64,000 nt of DNA, taken from assembly GCA_030762175.1 (NCBI GenBank), contig CM060846.1, forward strand, positions 305,632,512 to 305,696,511. Reading direction: 5' to 3'. A program made the translations under genes and the position numbers. This stretch comes from Metallyticus violacea (Eukaryota; Arthropoda; Insecta; Mantodea; Metallyticidae). Position 1 is the first letter of the stretch, and each line of letters opens with the position of its first letter. The notes under the pieces were generated by a model. That model saw only the letters and a program-made list of their open reading frames with translations, was not told where the DNA came from and searched no databases. Positions 1 through 11,123 of the stretch are shown one piece after another.

Positions 1-598
1 GTAAACAAATAATTCTGTTCCCATTCTGAATGGTTTGCTTTTTAGAATGAATCATTTTTCATCTCATGGGTTGTTCGAAATAAATCACTCACACACAGTC
101 CTAGAATGATGACACCAACAAAGTCATACAGAAAAACCACAAAACAAAGCAGAGTAACGGTCAGGATGTTCATATACTATTTCCTAGTTGAGTTCAGTCT
201 TCCAGCTTCCCAGTTCACACTATGCCCTTACAAAAGGAAGCATCAGTGAATGCTTACCTTGTGCTGCCTTCCTGCAATGATAATCACAACTCAATGGTTT
301 TTATTTGGAGTACCCAAAATTTCTCTGCAAGTTATATGAAATGTTCTGATAATCAATCAATCAATCAATCACTGATTATTGATGTATTGCCTTCTCCTAC
401 TTTAGACTAATTAAAGAATAACACCCATCTAGAAATCTATTTAGTTTCTCAAAGAGAAAAATGAAGAAGAATTTCAAAAGTAAAAGCCAGAAATGTGTAG
501 AAAATGAAGGCAGGCAATTAAAGCATCTCTTTGCATGATATGGATGATTACACAATGTTTTAGGTACATTAGAATTTATTAGACTCTCACATTAGTTT
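1..598. other. 3' flank, nothing recognised
   Basis: AT-rich non-coding sequence with a short (aatc)n run near 350-370. I see no coding exon or identifiable repeat. Confidence 0.5.
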
Positions 599-696
599 TA
601 ATTGATATCATTGTATGATTCAGTTGAACTACAAACTCTTAAAGTTTCACTTACTTTTCGTAAATGTATGGAACCGGTTTAACTGTCGGATCATTC
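599..696 (-). mobile_element. PLE-A terminal relic
   Basis: Contains the terminal block shared with the PLE-A copies at 18241, 51121 and 63890: a TGATATCATTGTATGATTCA segment, then a TTTCACTTACTT segment and GGAACCGGTTT. The hammerhead-like core that should follow GGAACCGGTTT is missing; the sequence jumps to the AACTGTCGG segment that lies further inside complete copies. Relic with an internal deletion. Confidence 0.7.
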
Positions 697-2764
697 TCAC
701 GTTAGTGTTTATACCATCAACTCTTGTATTCCATGCCTGACTGTCCCAACTCTAGTGTGACCAACCATGAGGAATGGCTTATCAAACGATGCAGTCCTCA
801 CTGCCACATTGGTCATTAGATAATTAGGTGACTAAAAATTTTACACTTTTGTACTTGTGGATTCTAATGGGCATTGACAGCAGTGGTAGGATCTTTGTTT
901 TGGTTATGAGAAAGTGAACACTTCCTGCTTTCCAAAATGCTGGTTGGCTGGTTGCAAGTTGCAATTAGGAATGCTAATATTTATAATTTTTTCCCCCAAC
1001 TTCCCAATAAAGAGCTTCCAAATAATTGCTTTCTATAATACTTTAACAGCAACAACAACCACCTTAATAACATAATCATCAAGGTATATTATTAAAATGT
1101 GGCTAATGTTATACTAACTACATTTGGAACACAGCACATTACTATTTCTGTCAAGTGAACAGAAAAATAATTCATTCTTACTCTATATGCACCTGAATAG
1201 TTCAGAAGAGCTCTTTTGACTTTTAAATGTTGAAATAAAATCTCTTTTGTTATTACCTGAATGCATTTTGGTAATCATATAACCTTTCATTATTTTCTGG
1301 CAATTATATGATTATAGGAGATTCCAAGTTCAGTGTAAATCATAAAATAGCAAAAGATATAACTTAATTTTCAATCTAAGCAACACAAAATCAGTGTTTT
1401 ACAGAAACAAAGTAAGATGCATATACCAACAAATCAATGAAAAATGTTTAATTTTATTTACACAAGGTCTGCTTTGTGTAACAGAGGAAAATAAATTGTA
1501 TTCCATCTTTTTAAAATATGTTATGTATCTTAACACACATTGCATCATAAGAGCATTCTAAGTAGATAACAGGAGCTACTGCAGTTGGAATGATATATAT
1601 TCAACCTTCATTTTTACAGATTTGTATTTTCCATTGTGACTTCAAAAGCCATGAACTCCTATCATATACAAAGCGAATAGAACAGAATGGACTGTAAATG
1701 ACAACCAAGCAACTGCAACAGTAAAAATAACTCAACCTTGGAAGTACTTAGAATCTGATTTGCTTCAAATGCATAACAAATTTTTCTATCATATTCTAAT
1801 CCCTTAACCAGTTATAATATGAACAGTAGGAAATGACATTATTAACATTTCACTTATTACTTCAGATGTAAACTCTTTCAACAAATTCTTTTTAATGAAC
1901 TTAAAAATCTTAGCACTTTTGTTTCTCACCATTTTAAGGAATCACTGTTTAATTAGTTTCTAACTTTTCTCATGAATGAAGAATGGGATGTGGAGATAAA
2001 TAATATTTTTAAAAAATGGCAATCCATACTAATTTTAAATTTCATAATTGTAAAATGTGTACATGATTGCAATTATACAGTCACTGTATTAGTACTGCTT
2101 AGATGGGATACAAATTAGTGTTTGGGTTTGCATTAGGCAAAACACATTATATGATTTGCTTGGCAATACTACTGGTGATACACATAATATATGCATGTAC
2201 ATTTGGTATGAGAGAGAGAAGGGGAAGAGGAGAATTTACTCAGTAAACATAAAAATATCAACAATCATGGTGTAAAAACTGAAAAGACAAACATAAGGTA
2301 AAAATATATATCTTTACTTAGAACTTTCCAATATTTCATTTGAATTTCAACCTATAATGTTTATTTAAAAAAAAATATGTGTCTGTGTGTGTGTGTACTT
2401 TCCCCTCCTCTTTACCACTAATTAGTAAACCCTGTCAAAAAAAAATTAAATATTTCAACAATGGACCTTAAACATGTAACAGTATAAGACATAAATAAAC
2501 GTTGACTCTTTATAAATGTGATGATATACTCACAAATGCAACAAAAAGAAGAATTAATATCAACTCAGTAAATTATTAAAGTATAATCTATTATCAAACA
2601 AATTAGTTACCACACAGTTTGTTAAAATGTATAATTATATGAACAGCAGTTCAAAAACAGTAATGATTAAAAGCCAATGTATATACTTGGCAAGCTAATA
2701 TGTGCAAGTGGATACACAGCATTCAATAACAAATCTGATTAAATTCAAAATAAATTTCATGTCG
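697..2764. other. 3' flank, nothing recognised
   Basis: AT-rich sequence with a short (tg)n tract near 2380-2396. No coding exon or recognisable transposon was found. Confidence 0.45.
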
Positions 2765-2968
2765 GAACTAATACAGTTAAGCAGTTAATTTATTCTTAAT
2801 TAGGCAGAGAGTGGATTTAATACTCTTGTGTTCCACTTACCATTGAATTATACAGAACATGTTTCATAGGTCTTTGCTTGCATCACCAACATGTTCTGTA
2901 TAATTCAATGGTGAATGGAGCATAAGAGTATTAAATTGACTCACAGCCTAATTAAGAACAAAATAAAT
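2765..2968. mobile_element. Fold-back element with PLE-like ends
   Basis: Inverted repeat with arms of about 76 bp (2787-2862 and 2889-2966) around a spacer of about 26 bp. The left end starts with GGAACTAATACAGTTAAGC, close to the GGAACT..CACAGTGAAGC start of the other fold-backs. The right arm contains GGAGCATAAGAGTATTAAA, the same signature found at PLE ends. GAAACATGTTC reads on the minus strand near 2855-2865, a degraded hammerhead-like end. Confidence 0.75.
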
Positions 2969-3982
2969 CTGATGTTTTATTTTTCCTGGCATAGCTCAAA
3001 AATGGTGCTGAGCTTTCGAGACATATATTGACAACTTGTCTTTGATCCTTCATTTTCTGGGCATTAGTATGCTTTCAACTATAATTTTGTGGTATATAAA
3101 TATAAATATAAATACCACAAAATGGTTTAAAAAGCTGTTAAATTATTTGGTTTACAAGCCTCTTGGAAGAACTGCAAATTACTAATATTTTTTACACCAT
3201 GATTAAATTACGACATACAAACATTTTACAATGTGGTACAAAATAGCATCCCTCTTTTGTAATCTTAGCTGGACTTTGGACAATATTACGTTTATTAATA
3301 ACAATCCTTTTCACAATATATTGTGCTCTCTCATTTTAATGTGTGTGTGTTGTGTCCAGTAAAGTTATCAGATTTGTTACTGAACACAGTGTATGACCTA
3401 TAATTTAAAATACAGAGGATTTTCTTTAGATATATTCCCTTACAAAATACAAATAAAGAGTTAGTAGTGTCATCCAGTTATGCTACACAGTCAACATCTT
3501 GATCTATTTTCTCCTCTTCTTACTCCTAGGATGTGGATATGGGCATTTTCCTATTTTTATGCAATCTGACAAAATACAGAATATTTGTTTTCTGTAGAGG
3601 ATTACTCTGATTGGATACAATTTTTGGCATTTGTCTATGGTTTTAATCACCCTTGGATTTTCATTAATGCTTTCCATTAAGATGTCACAAGTACATTATT
3701 AGTAATAAAACATAGGGGTAATCTAGTAGTCATTAAAAAGTGCACTTGGAAAAGCATTTCACCAAACATTTTATAAAGCTATTTAGACTTCCTTGGAAAA
3801 TGGTGGCTGCTCCTCAATTACATTGCCCCTTATGGAGAGAAGATGCATTTATTAAATATTACATTGACCATCATACATTATTTATAGGAAAAATTGCTAT
3901 ATGTAGCTAAGGCAGACATGCACAGATATTATTTGAATTTTTTTAAGAACTATCGAAATTACACAAATTCGACAATTCTAAT
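2969..3982. other. 3' flank, nothing recognised
   Basis: Non-coding and AT-rich. A small palindrome (GTGGTAT ... ATACCAC) lies near 3090-3118. No gene or element was identified. Confidence 0.45.
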
Positions 3983-4218
3983 TGGAACTAAACACAGTGA
4001 AGCTTTTGAAATGTATATAATCAACTACTTGTCATCTAAATACTCTTATGCTTCACACTATTTTTGAAAACGACGGGACAGGTTTCGGAGTGACATCCAC
4101 TCCATTCTCGAGTTGGTTGAGAATGGAGTGGATGTCGCTCCGAAACCGGCCCCGTCGTTTTCAAAAATAGTGTGAAGCATAAGAGTGTTTAGACGACAAG
4201 TAGTTGATTATATACATT
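3983..4218. mobile_element. Near-perfect fold-back hairpin element
   Basis: Arms of about 100 bp (4010-4109 and 4119-4218) with only a 9-bp spacer and few mismatches, so a young or conserved hairpin. Outside the left arm lies the asymmetric tail GGAACTAAACACAGTGAAGC. The right arm reads GTGTGAAGCATAAGAGTGTT. Each arm carries a hammerhead-like segment: stem GGAGTG/CACTCC (left arm, minus strand) or GGAGTG/CGCTCC (right arm), followed by GAAACC. The core is UUGAGAAU instead of CUGANGAU, so it is a degenerate version. Confidence 0.85.
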
Positions 4219-5124
4219 ATTTGAATTGTTCTGTCTTCAATGGTGGAAAAAAATGAGATGCCTCATTATAAACACAATATCTAAGGTAATACCAAAAAGG
4301 AAAATAAGATTAAAAAGTGACAACATTACCCTGAGTGTGTTGGAAAGAAAAATACCTAAGGAGCACCTGAAAGATGAGATTAAAAGTTTGTTCTCCAGGG
4401 AGTGACCAGTATATGAAAGAAATAACTTTCAGCACACTAGGAATAAAACATACAGATCAAAAGTGGACAGAATGTCTGTGGCCCCAGCATAAAGGTTCTT
4501 GGGCATGTTATGGAGGAGGAACATTTATACTTTTTTATTTATATTGAGTACTTTCTATTCAAACAACCAACAACTCATGTTTAAATTCATTAAATGGCAA
4601 CCACCATACAATTCTTTACATCACTGGTATTTCTAACTCTTTAGTATTATTGTATACTAATATATTAACAACAAAAGCTGTTAATTCTACTATAACCATA
4701 TTGTTATGTAAATATAATGAAAGCAACATTTTATCAGCCATTGTGTAATCTGTATGCACAGTTATAGTAAAATAGTTGCTCTACAACCATTTGAATATTG
4801 TTCCTGACTGCCCCAATGTGGAGTTATTAGTCAGAATCTTGGCCCTTATGAAATGCAAAAAACAAAAATAGATGTAAAAGAGGACAAAGGATTAATTCAG
4901 AGTTTACTTAGAAGAAGGAAAATAGCTATGCATCCACTTTGTACAAGCTGACAAATTTTCTGGAAAATTTTATATATTAAGTTTGGCCCAAAATTCTTTG
5001 TTGACATAGTAGGAGAAAATAAGGATACAAACCAAGTGATAAACACACTATTAAGCCTCCCAGTAATGCAAGTAACTATACATAATTCCTTTTTGTTGTC
5101 AATGTTTTACAATAATTTTCAAAG
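4219..5124. other. 3' flank, nothing recognised
   Basis: AT-rich non-coding sequence downstream of UBE2H. A longer alternative 3' UTR could extend into it, but I see no coding or repeat signal. Confidence 0.4.
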
Positions 5125-5455
5125 AAATCTTTATTTATTTTACAAAAATTGTTGGGGAGGGGGGAGAAAGAAAGAAAAAAGAAGAAAAAAAAAAGAGGAG
5201 AGAAAAAGAGAGAATTCAGTGTTTTATAAGCAAAGAGATTTTTACATTATTGAGTCATCTTCTCTCCTACTAAGGGTACAATTGTTACTTCATTGGGACA
5301 GCAGTATTTCTCAGAGGAGCAGTAAACATTTGTTTTTTGTTCCACCAATACAATTCTTCCAACATTCTTGAAGTTCCACACCAACTTCAGCGCAAGCTAC
5401 TAGAGTATATCTACAGGTAGCAAATGTCTGTGATTAAGTGAGGTGTGAGCCACCG
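5125..5455 (-). other. UBE2H: Candidate UBE2H 3' UTR
   Basis: Sequence directly after the UBE2H stop codon on the minus strand. Two overlapping AATAAA hexamers (TTTATT on the plus strand, 5130-5139) could direct cleavage about 320-330 nt after the stop. A purine-rich GA tract on the plus strand (5158-5214) would be a pyrimidine-rich stretch of the UTR. The true end is unproven because AATAAA is common in DNA this AT-rich. Confidence 0.35.
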
Positions 5456-5580
5456 TTATAACTCCATATCTTGTGCTTCATCCTCACTGAAGTCAGACAT
5501 GGATGATTCACTATCTGAGGATACTCCTTGGTTTTCCTGCTCTCTCAGAGCTTCTTCTGTTGCGTATTTTCGTACATACT
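5456..5580 (-). CDS. UBE2H: UBE2H, terminal coding exon
   Basis: Last coding exon of ubiquitin-conjugating enzyme E2 H. The acceptor GTTCCAG sits just above 5580. The first two bases complete a split Glu codon begun in the exon at 21671, followed by 40 codons and TAA at 5456-5458. The peptide starts [16 protein letters not shown] and ends [16 protein letters not shown], the acidic serine-rich C-terminal extension typical of UBE2H. This tail follows the UBC fold in this family. The middle ([10 protein letters not shown]) is the variable part. The reading frame is uninterrupted and appears functional. Confidence 0.96.
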
Positions 5581-5877
5581 CTGGAACATTATAACAATAG
5601 GTTAATAAATAAAAATATTAAAAATGTATTGATTCATGCTTGCTCAACCCTTAAATCAAGGTACTGGGAGTACAGTGAATAGGGACAGGCAAGCCTTAAT
5701 TATACTTTCTTTTACTTAGTACTCACATTACTCCACAGCTCCTTAACTGCAATTTATTTCAGAAATGGAGGTATAATTACTTATATATAATTAACATATT
5801 ATATGAGTAACAATGAATCTGTTTACAGAGGATTCATGGCTCCCAAATTGTCATATTTGTTCACAATGATTTTTTAT

Positions 5878-5921
5878 TAGTGTTTAAAGCCTGTTTTTAC
5901 TACTGAGGCACCACAGGCGGT
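5878..5921 (-). repeat. SINE-1 3' fragment
   Basis: Matches the 3' end of SINE-1 (plus-strand view: tagtgtttaa, then actactgaggcaccacaggc). Only about 44 bp is present, so it is a heavily 5'-truncated or eroded copy. Confidence 0.7.
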
Positions 5922-6360
5922 TTGTTTACAATAATGTGTCCTTAAATACAGACTATAAGGTAAGAATGAAAGACCATCATGATATTTTGACCAAGGTGCT
6001 CATTGCAAGTAACATGGTCAGCACCATTCTCCTGCCATCCTTTTTACAATTGGTTTTAGTAAAGAAAATGCCCTGTGTGCTTGCTTGCACATGGGATTGA
6101 AAGGGCATTAAAATGCTTCAAATAACGACCTCCAGGAACAAGCGTCTATCCTCACTACTGTATACTGCTGAGATATGACCATTTTTGACTAGCTATACTC
6201 CAGTCATTTAAGAAAACATAAATAGGTTTCCTCTTTCTGCTTAGCAGAAGCCTGCTAAAAATTCCTTCTATTATTTGCTACAGTTACTATGCTCTGCTCT
6301 GCAGAAAGATAAGTAAACTTTGTATCCCCTTATTAGTCATTAAAATATGAAGAATCCTAT

Positions 6361-6535
6361 GATTCACATATTATATATGAGTAGTTCTAAATAAATTGAC
6401 TGGCTGAGGATGAGTATGAAAAAAGTGCAAGAAACTCTGAGAAATGATGCTGTCAATGTTTTGAAGGAGGGCTATAAACTTATGTTAAATCATCAGATCT
6501 CTTATCTCAGAATTGATATTCTTAAGTTTAATGCA
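6361..6535. repeat. Dispersed direct repeat, copy 1
   Basis: Diverged copy of 7871-8035 in the same orientation. Shared landmarks include GATTCACATATTATA, GAGTAGT, CTGGCTG, GTGCAAGAA and CTCAGAATTG. No coding frame is convincing. It could be a non-autonomous element or a piece of an old DNA transposon. Confidence 0.6.
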
Positions 6536-7559
6536 TGGCTTTGAGAAGACTGTCAGTTCTAGGTAATATTTCTTTATTGGATCACAAGTTTGTCAAGTGA
6601 TTTTTAGACTCTTGCATAACAAGAGCATCTAGTGTATTTTCTGCAACCTTCCTAACAACTTATTCCAAAGAACAACCTTTCAAAGCTTTATCAATCCTAT
6701 GTTTCTTTTCACTGATTATTTCTGTACTTGCAGGAATTATCCCATTTCTGCTCTAACTTTTCACTGTTGGGTAGCTCCTTTTAGCTGTTTCTCCAAAGGG
6801 AATAGTTTATATTCACCTGTAACATTCTTTAACATTAAGGAAATTAATTTGCATACATCTTTAATATAAAGCTTTATGAACACAATCTGGAACAGCATTT
6901 ATGTCCTTCAATATGTTGCACACAAATAAAAATGTCCATATTAAAATTTTCCTCATTCTCATTCTTATTTTCAGTATTCAGCTAAGATCTGCAAATGAAA
7001 TTTCATTCTATCTTTTGGTCAAAGAACTCCAAAATATTTTACCAACCTAGTGGTAATAGAACAGATTTTCATGCTACAGCAAGTAGGTATGACAGGGGGG
7101 AATAATTATGCATGGCCATTTTAATTTCTCCACATTATCTTCATTTCTTTTATTCGATGTATTTTGATGTTCTTATGTTTCTCATTTTTATGAGTGTAAA
7201 TCTATCATAATTCTCTATTTTTGTGGATTTTACGCTAAAAATAATGCTTATTTCCTATAGTGTTTTGTGCATTAGCATTCAAATAGGATACCAATAAATG
7301 AAAAGCAATCAATAAAAAACCTTGAATATGACATTTTTTGTTCAAAAGAAGTAGGAAAGTAAATAATACATAAACTATTTGATCAGACATAACCAAACAC
7401 CTAGAAAAATCCTAAAGGCTTTCCCTGTAACATTCCCACAGTAGTGGACTTTGAATATGCAATGTCTTTGATATGCCTTTATCATAGCCATAAGTCTTTC
7501 CAACAAGTATTCAAATGGTATCCCATTCTTCATGGATAACTGTAGCTATGGCAGATCAT

Positions 7560-7800
7560 AATGTGAGACATCTGCATATAATACAAAGTTTGATTTTCTA
7601 ATTAAACTCCAGTTGTTTGAGGGGGTTCAGATTGGGAGTCTGGGCAGGCCAGTATATTTCTGGAGCCACATTGTTCACAAACCATTTCTTTATAGACTGG
7701 ACTTTATGATTTTAAAACATTATCATGTAGGTATAAAAAGCAATCTCTGTAATGATTCTCTACTGTAAGCAGTATGAAACTGGTCAAAGTGTCCTTATAG
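7560..7800 (-). pseudogene. Tc1-like transposase relic
   Basis: Minus-strand translation gives an HDN motif (the second catalytic Asp region, HDNDPKH in the family), then KKWFVNNVAPEIYWPAQ and TPNLNPLKQLE, the signature WPAQSPDLNPIE block of Tc1/mariner DD34E transposases. The catalytic Glu of NPIE is replaced by Lys, an in-frame stop follows HDNVLKS, and the frame shifts. Only the catalytic C-terminal part is recognisable. Inactive relic. Confidence 0.75.
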
Positions 7801-7870
7801 TATTTCTTCTGTCCTTACATTATTTACAGCATTAAAAGTGTATGAAGTTCATTCCGTGAAAAGTCACAAT

Positions 7871-8035
7871 GAATCACATATTATAAATGAGTAGTGCTCA
7901 AGAAATTCACTGGCTGTGCAGAGGTCTATAAAGGTGCAAGAAGCTCTGAAAAGAGATGTCAGTGTTTTCAGGGAAGGCAATAAACTATGTTAAATCAGCA
8001 GTACTCTTGCCTCAGAATTGCTGTTTGCATCACTG
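7871..8035. repeat. Dispersed direct repeat, copy 2
   Basis: Partner of 6361-6535, same orientation, with many substitutions and small indels. It lies just beyond the Tc1-like relic, so the two copies may belong to one decayed transposon or to two insertions of one family. Confidence 0.6.
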
Positions 8036-8245
8036 TAGGTAGTGCTTAGCACTCCCATACAATTTGCCACCTCCTCCAAACTTCATTCTCAAATGAAATA
8101 TTTTGTTTATAACCATGAATCTCCATTTTTCTCACCTCTTGATGCATGACTGCATTTATGATTGTACTTTGCACAGTACTTTGAAACTATAAGCGCTAAT
8201 ATAACAAATTATTATTGAGGAAATCACATTTTGTTCCACTTACTT

Positions 8246-8280
8246 GGACATGTTTCAAAGGCTGTTGCTTTCATTTTCAG
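8246..8280 (-). ncRNA. Hammerhead-like motif (PLE-D end)
   Basis: Minus strand: CUGAAAAU, stem AAAGC / GCCUUU with loop AACA, GAAAC, AUGUCC. Stem II is slightly eroded compared with the copy at 16966. Located at the PLE-D 3' end. Confidence 0.4.
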
Positions 8281-8394
8281 GATGGTTCTACTGTTTGCTT
8301 CCCAGTGTGGTATTAAGATGTCGCTCTGTGGATTTTATGAACTTAGTGATGAGGTTACTATTGGTTGGGAGATTAAAATTAACCAAATTTTCCT

Positions 8395-8769
8395 ATAATT
8401 TAAAATTTTTTTAAAAACTTCTTTTTAAAAAATATATGGAACTAACACAGTGAAGCTAGTTAAATGATTAAAATCATGTGAGATATGTCGATCTAAACAC
8501 TTTTATTGCTCCACTTATTTTAAAATACAGTACTGGTTTCGAAGACATTCATCTTCATCCTCGGCCACAGGACAACTGGCTGGAAACTCCAACAGCTATC
8601 AAAATAGCACCAGGGTGGAGCTTCATTTCCACATAGCCATTGGAGTTTCCAGCCAGTCGTCCCGAGGCTGAGGATGAAGACGAATGTCTTTGAAACTGGT
8701 ACCATACTTTACAACAAGTAAGTGGAGCAATAAGAGTGTTTAGGTCGACATATCTCAAAAGATTTTAAT
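8395..8769. mobile_element. PLE-E fold-back hairpin inserted in PLE-D
   Basis: Arms 8466-8592 and 8640-8770 flank a 47-bp spacer. The left end has the tail GGAACTAACACAGTGAAGC. The right arm shows GTGGAGCAATAAGAGTGTTT. An 11-bp direct repeat (CAAATTTTCCT at 8384-8394 and 8770-8780) fits a target-site duplication, and the uninterrupted sequence exists at 16870-16910. The spacer matches the end of the coding region of the 36551-37380 element (..CCACCAGGGTGG..), so this hairpin is a deletion derivative of PLE-E. Both arms carry hammerhead-like motifs. Confidence 0.85.
8668..8703 (+). ncRNA. Hammerhead-like motif (PLE-E hairpin)
   Basis: CUGAGGA plus U, stem GAAGAC / GUCUUU with loop GAAU, then GAAAC and UGGUACC. 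It matches CUGANGA..GAAA, with short palindromic stem III. The partner arm (minus strand, about 8535-8575) has CCGAGGA with stem GAAGAU / GUCUUC. Confidence 0.45.
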
Positions 8770-9221
8770 CAAATTTTCCTTGTTTTGTTTATAAATATAT
8801 TTTCCCACACTGTTAATTCTATGGGTTTTTGAAGAGCTTTTAAGGTTTTGATTCCTTTTGGAATTTGTGGTTCTTTTGCCAGAAATGGTCTGCTATTGCT
8901 TATTTTACTGTGTGTTTATATTTTACATTTCTCATATGTCCTTAAACCGTATGGTAATGTTTCTTTTTGTTTTGCCTATGCATTTCATATTGCAGTCTTT
9001 GCAACTATTTTGTAAATGCCTGATTGTTTTCCTGGCAGAATTTTGTCTTTTGTGTTGGTTTTTAGGAGATTTTTTAAAACTACATTTGTGTGCTGGATCC
9101 AAAATGATGTTAGCTTCTTTAAAATATTCTGGAATTTTTGGTGTGCCCATGGGTGGAGTGTGAATTTCTTATATTACTCGTACATATGATCTCCTTTGTA
9201 GCCTTTTAGTGTGGCAATATC

Positions 9222-9252
<31 letters not shown>

Positions 9253-10427
9253 TTAATGTTTCTAGGCCAGATCTATTGTGTAGCCATTTTTCTGTGCTAT
9301 ATCTTTGATTTTATGGTACTTGTATTCTGTCTTGCTTATTGGTAGGTTTGTTAATCTGAATGTGAGACTATTGATTATGGCGAGTTTATGTTGCTTTGGA
9401 TTGTGGCTGTTGCTTTTTATATAAATATCTGTGTGGGTATTTTTCTGAATATGCCAAATTCCAAATTATTGCCATTTTTTATAATTTTTATATCCAAGAT
9501 GGGAAGAATCTTGTTTTTCTATTTCCATTGTGAATTAACCTAACCTACCCAGTGCTGTCTTGTAGGTTGAGTAGTTTTATTGCATCCTCTTTCCATTTTT
9601 ATTTACTATTGCAATGACTTCAACATAACGGTACCAACATTTGTATATATGTGGAAAAGCCTGAACCAATTTTTTATTTCCAAGAAACTTGTGTATATAT
9701 CTGCCAAGAATGGTGAGAGTGGGTTTCCCATTGCTAGACCCTTCTTTTGTGTATAACTATTGCCTCTGAGTGTGAAGTAGGTTTGATTGATACAAATTTT
9801 GGTGAGGTTCAGATATTGTTCTATTACTTCCCCAGGTAGATTTATTGAGGTTAGCCATTTCTTTACAATGTTTAGATTTCTTTGGGGATGCTACGAAACA
9901 GAGAGAATACACCATAAGAAACTAGCAAATTCCTGTTTCCCACTTTCACATGTCTGATTTTATCTATTAATGCTGATGAGTTCTTTATGCTTTGGCTTTT
10001 GTATTTCATATTTGATTTTGTATTTATATTATTGTCTATTTCACTGTGAAAATTCCCACTATTCAAAACTACTTATAAGTGATAAGTTTTTAATTGCCAT
10101 CTAGTGATTTTCCTGAACTATCTTCTTCAAAGATTATGAGTATTGTCTATAGGTATATGGAGCCTCCTGATCATGAATTTGTTATGGTTATGTCTCCATA
10201 TTCCTAATACATAACAACATTCAACAGTCAATTTACACAAATTCAAGAGATTTCAATGACAGACATATTACTCATGTGAGTCAATGATTGTTCCATATTT
10301 ACAGCCACTCTGCTCAGCTGACTGGCCCATTTTCCTGTTACTTCACAGCACTGAACATAAACCTCTCTGCCACCTTTTATATGGCATGATACCTCAATGA
10401 TGTCTAGGCTTCAGTTTACAATTGCAT

Positions 10428-10463
10428 AAGGGTGTCCCCTTACTTTTGGTCACATTGTGTGTA
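10428..10463. mobile_element. Tc1/mariner terminal repeat relic
   Basis: The sequence GGTGTCCCCTTACTTTTGGT followed by CACATTGTGTG resembles the terminal inverted repeats of Tc1-type transposons. No matching opposite end was identified, so this is tentative. Confidence 0.35.
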
Positions 10464-10965
10464 CAGGGGGCCCATGACTTCCCTCTAAATCTGAAAAAGA
10501 TAATATTATTTTGATGCTATAGTATTTCAGAGGAAATCAGTTCTTTATTTGCACAATCTTGTAAGAATCTATCACTTTCTTTTAATTTCTTAGCTTCTGC
10601 AGTTGTCAGAACAAAAAACAAAAGATCATTAACAGGTTTTCCCACTTACGATAAACTTTAAGGGATTATTTACAATGAAAGTGACATAATTTAGACAGTT
10701 GGCAGAAGTAAACAAATATCCTAGGATATGATACTCTTATGTTTGGGATCTTTTATTCATAAGTTTGTCCTAGCGCAATCCTATTATGATTCATTTCACA
10801 ATAAATAATGTTTCAAGATACTTAACACTCAAGATGCTGTGTCATCTTATGAATTGATATCATTGTATTACATTCAAAGGTAAACAAACAGCATTGAAAA
10901 ATATAATGCACAGCTGAATATAACAATAAAAAAAAGCATGTATACATGCACATGCACATACACAA

Positions 10966-11123
10966 TGATGAGACACAAAATTAATGCATGAGCTTTGTAT
11001 ACCATAGAGATTTTCACAGACTGCAGCAAATTGGGAGGAAAAGTTGATGAGACACAAAATTAATGAATGAGCTTTGTATACCATAGAGATTTTCACAGAC
11101 TACAGCAAATTGGGAGGAAAAGT
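10966..11123. repeat. 79-bp tandem duplication
   Basis: Two copies, 10966-11044 and 11045-11123, differing at two positions (atgcatg/atgaatg; gactgcag/gactacag). The second copy runs into a LINE RNase H-like reading frame, so the unit duplicates the start of that relic. Confidence 0.92.

Larger units (their letters stand above)
8199..10085 (-). mobile_element. PLE-D Penelope-like element relic
   Basis: Minus-strand Penelope-like retroelement. From the upper end downward, frame-shifted translations give RT blocks LLVSYGVFSLF.SIPKEI and GLAMGNPLSP, then LPILDIKIIKNGNNLEFGI after the palm, then the endonuclease zone with SGIYKI and CIGKTKRN (GIY-YIG). The end is 3' tail LKALQKPIELTVWENIFINK and a hammerhead-like motif at 8246-8280. 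Multiple stops and a poly-T run (about 9222-9247) show decay. A PLE-E hairpin (8395-8769) is inserted. The same family's 3' end occurs at 16790 and as a fold-back at 62515. Confidence 0.85.

Noticed and set aside
5036..5371. 111-codon plus-strand open frame with a lysine/arginine-rich run
   Set aside because: It is antisense to the UBE2H 3' UTR candidate, and its basic stretch is just the purine tract at 5158-5214. No homology.
8520..8758. Two minus-strand open frames of about 61-67 codons
   Set aside because: They read through the arms of the PLE-E hairpin; no coding signature.
9534..9552. CCTAACCTA telomere-like text
   Set aside because: Only one and a half units, inside PLE-D coding sequence.
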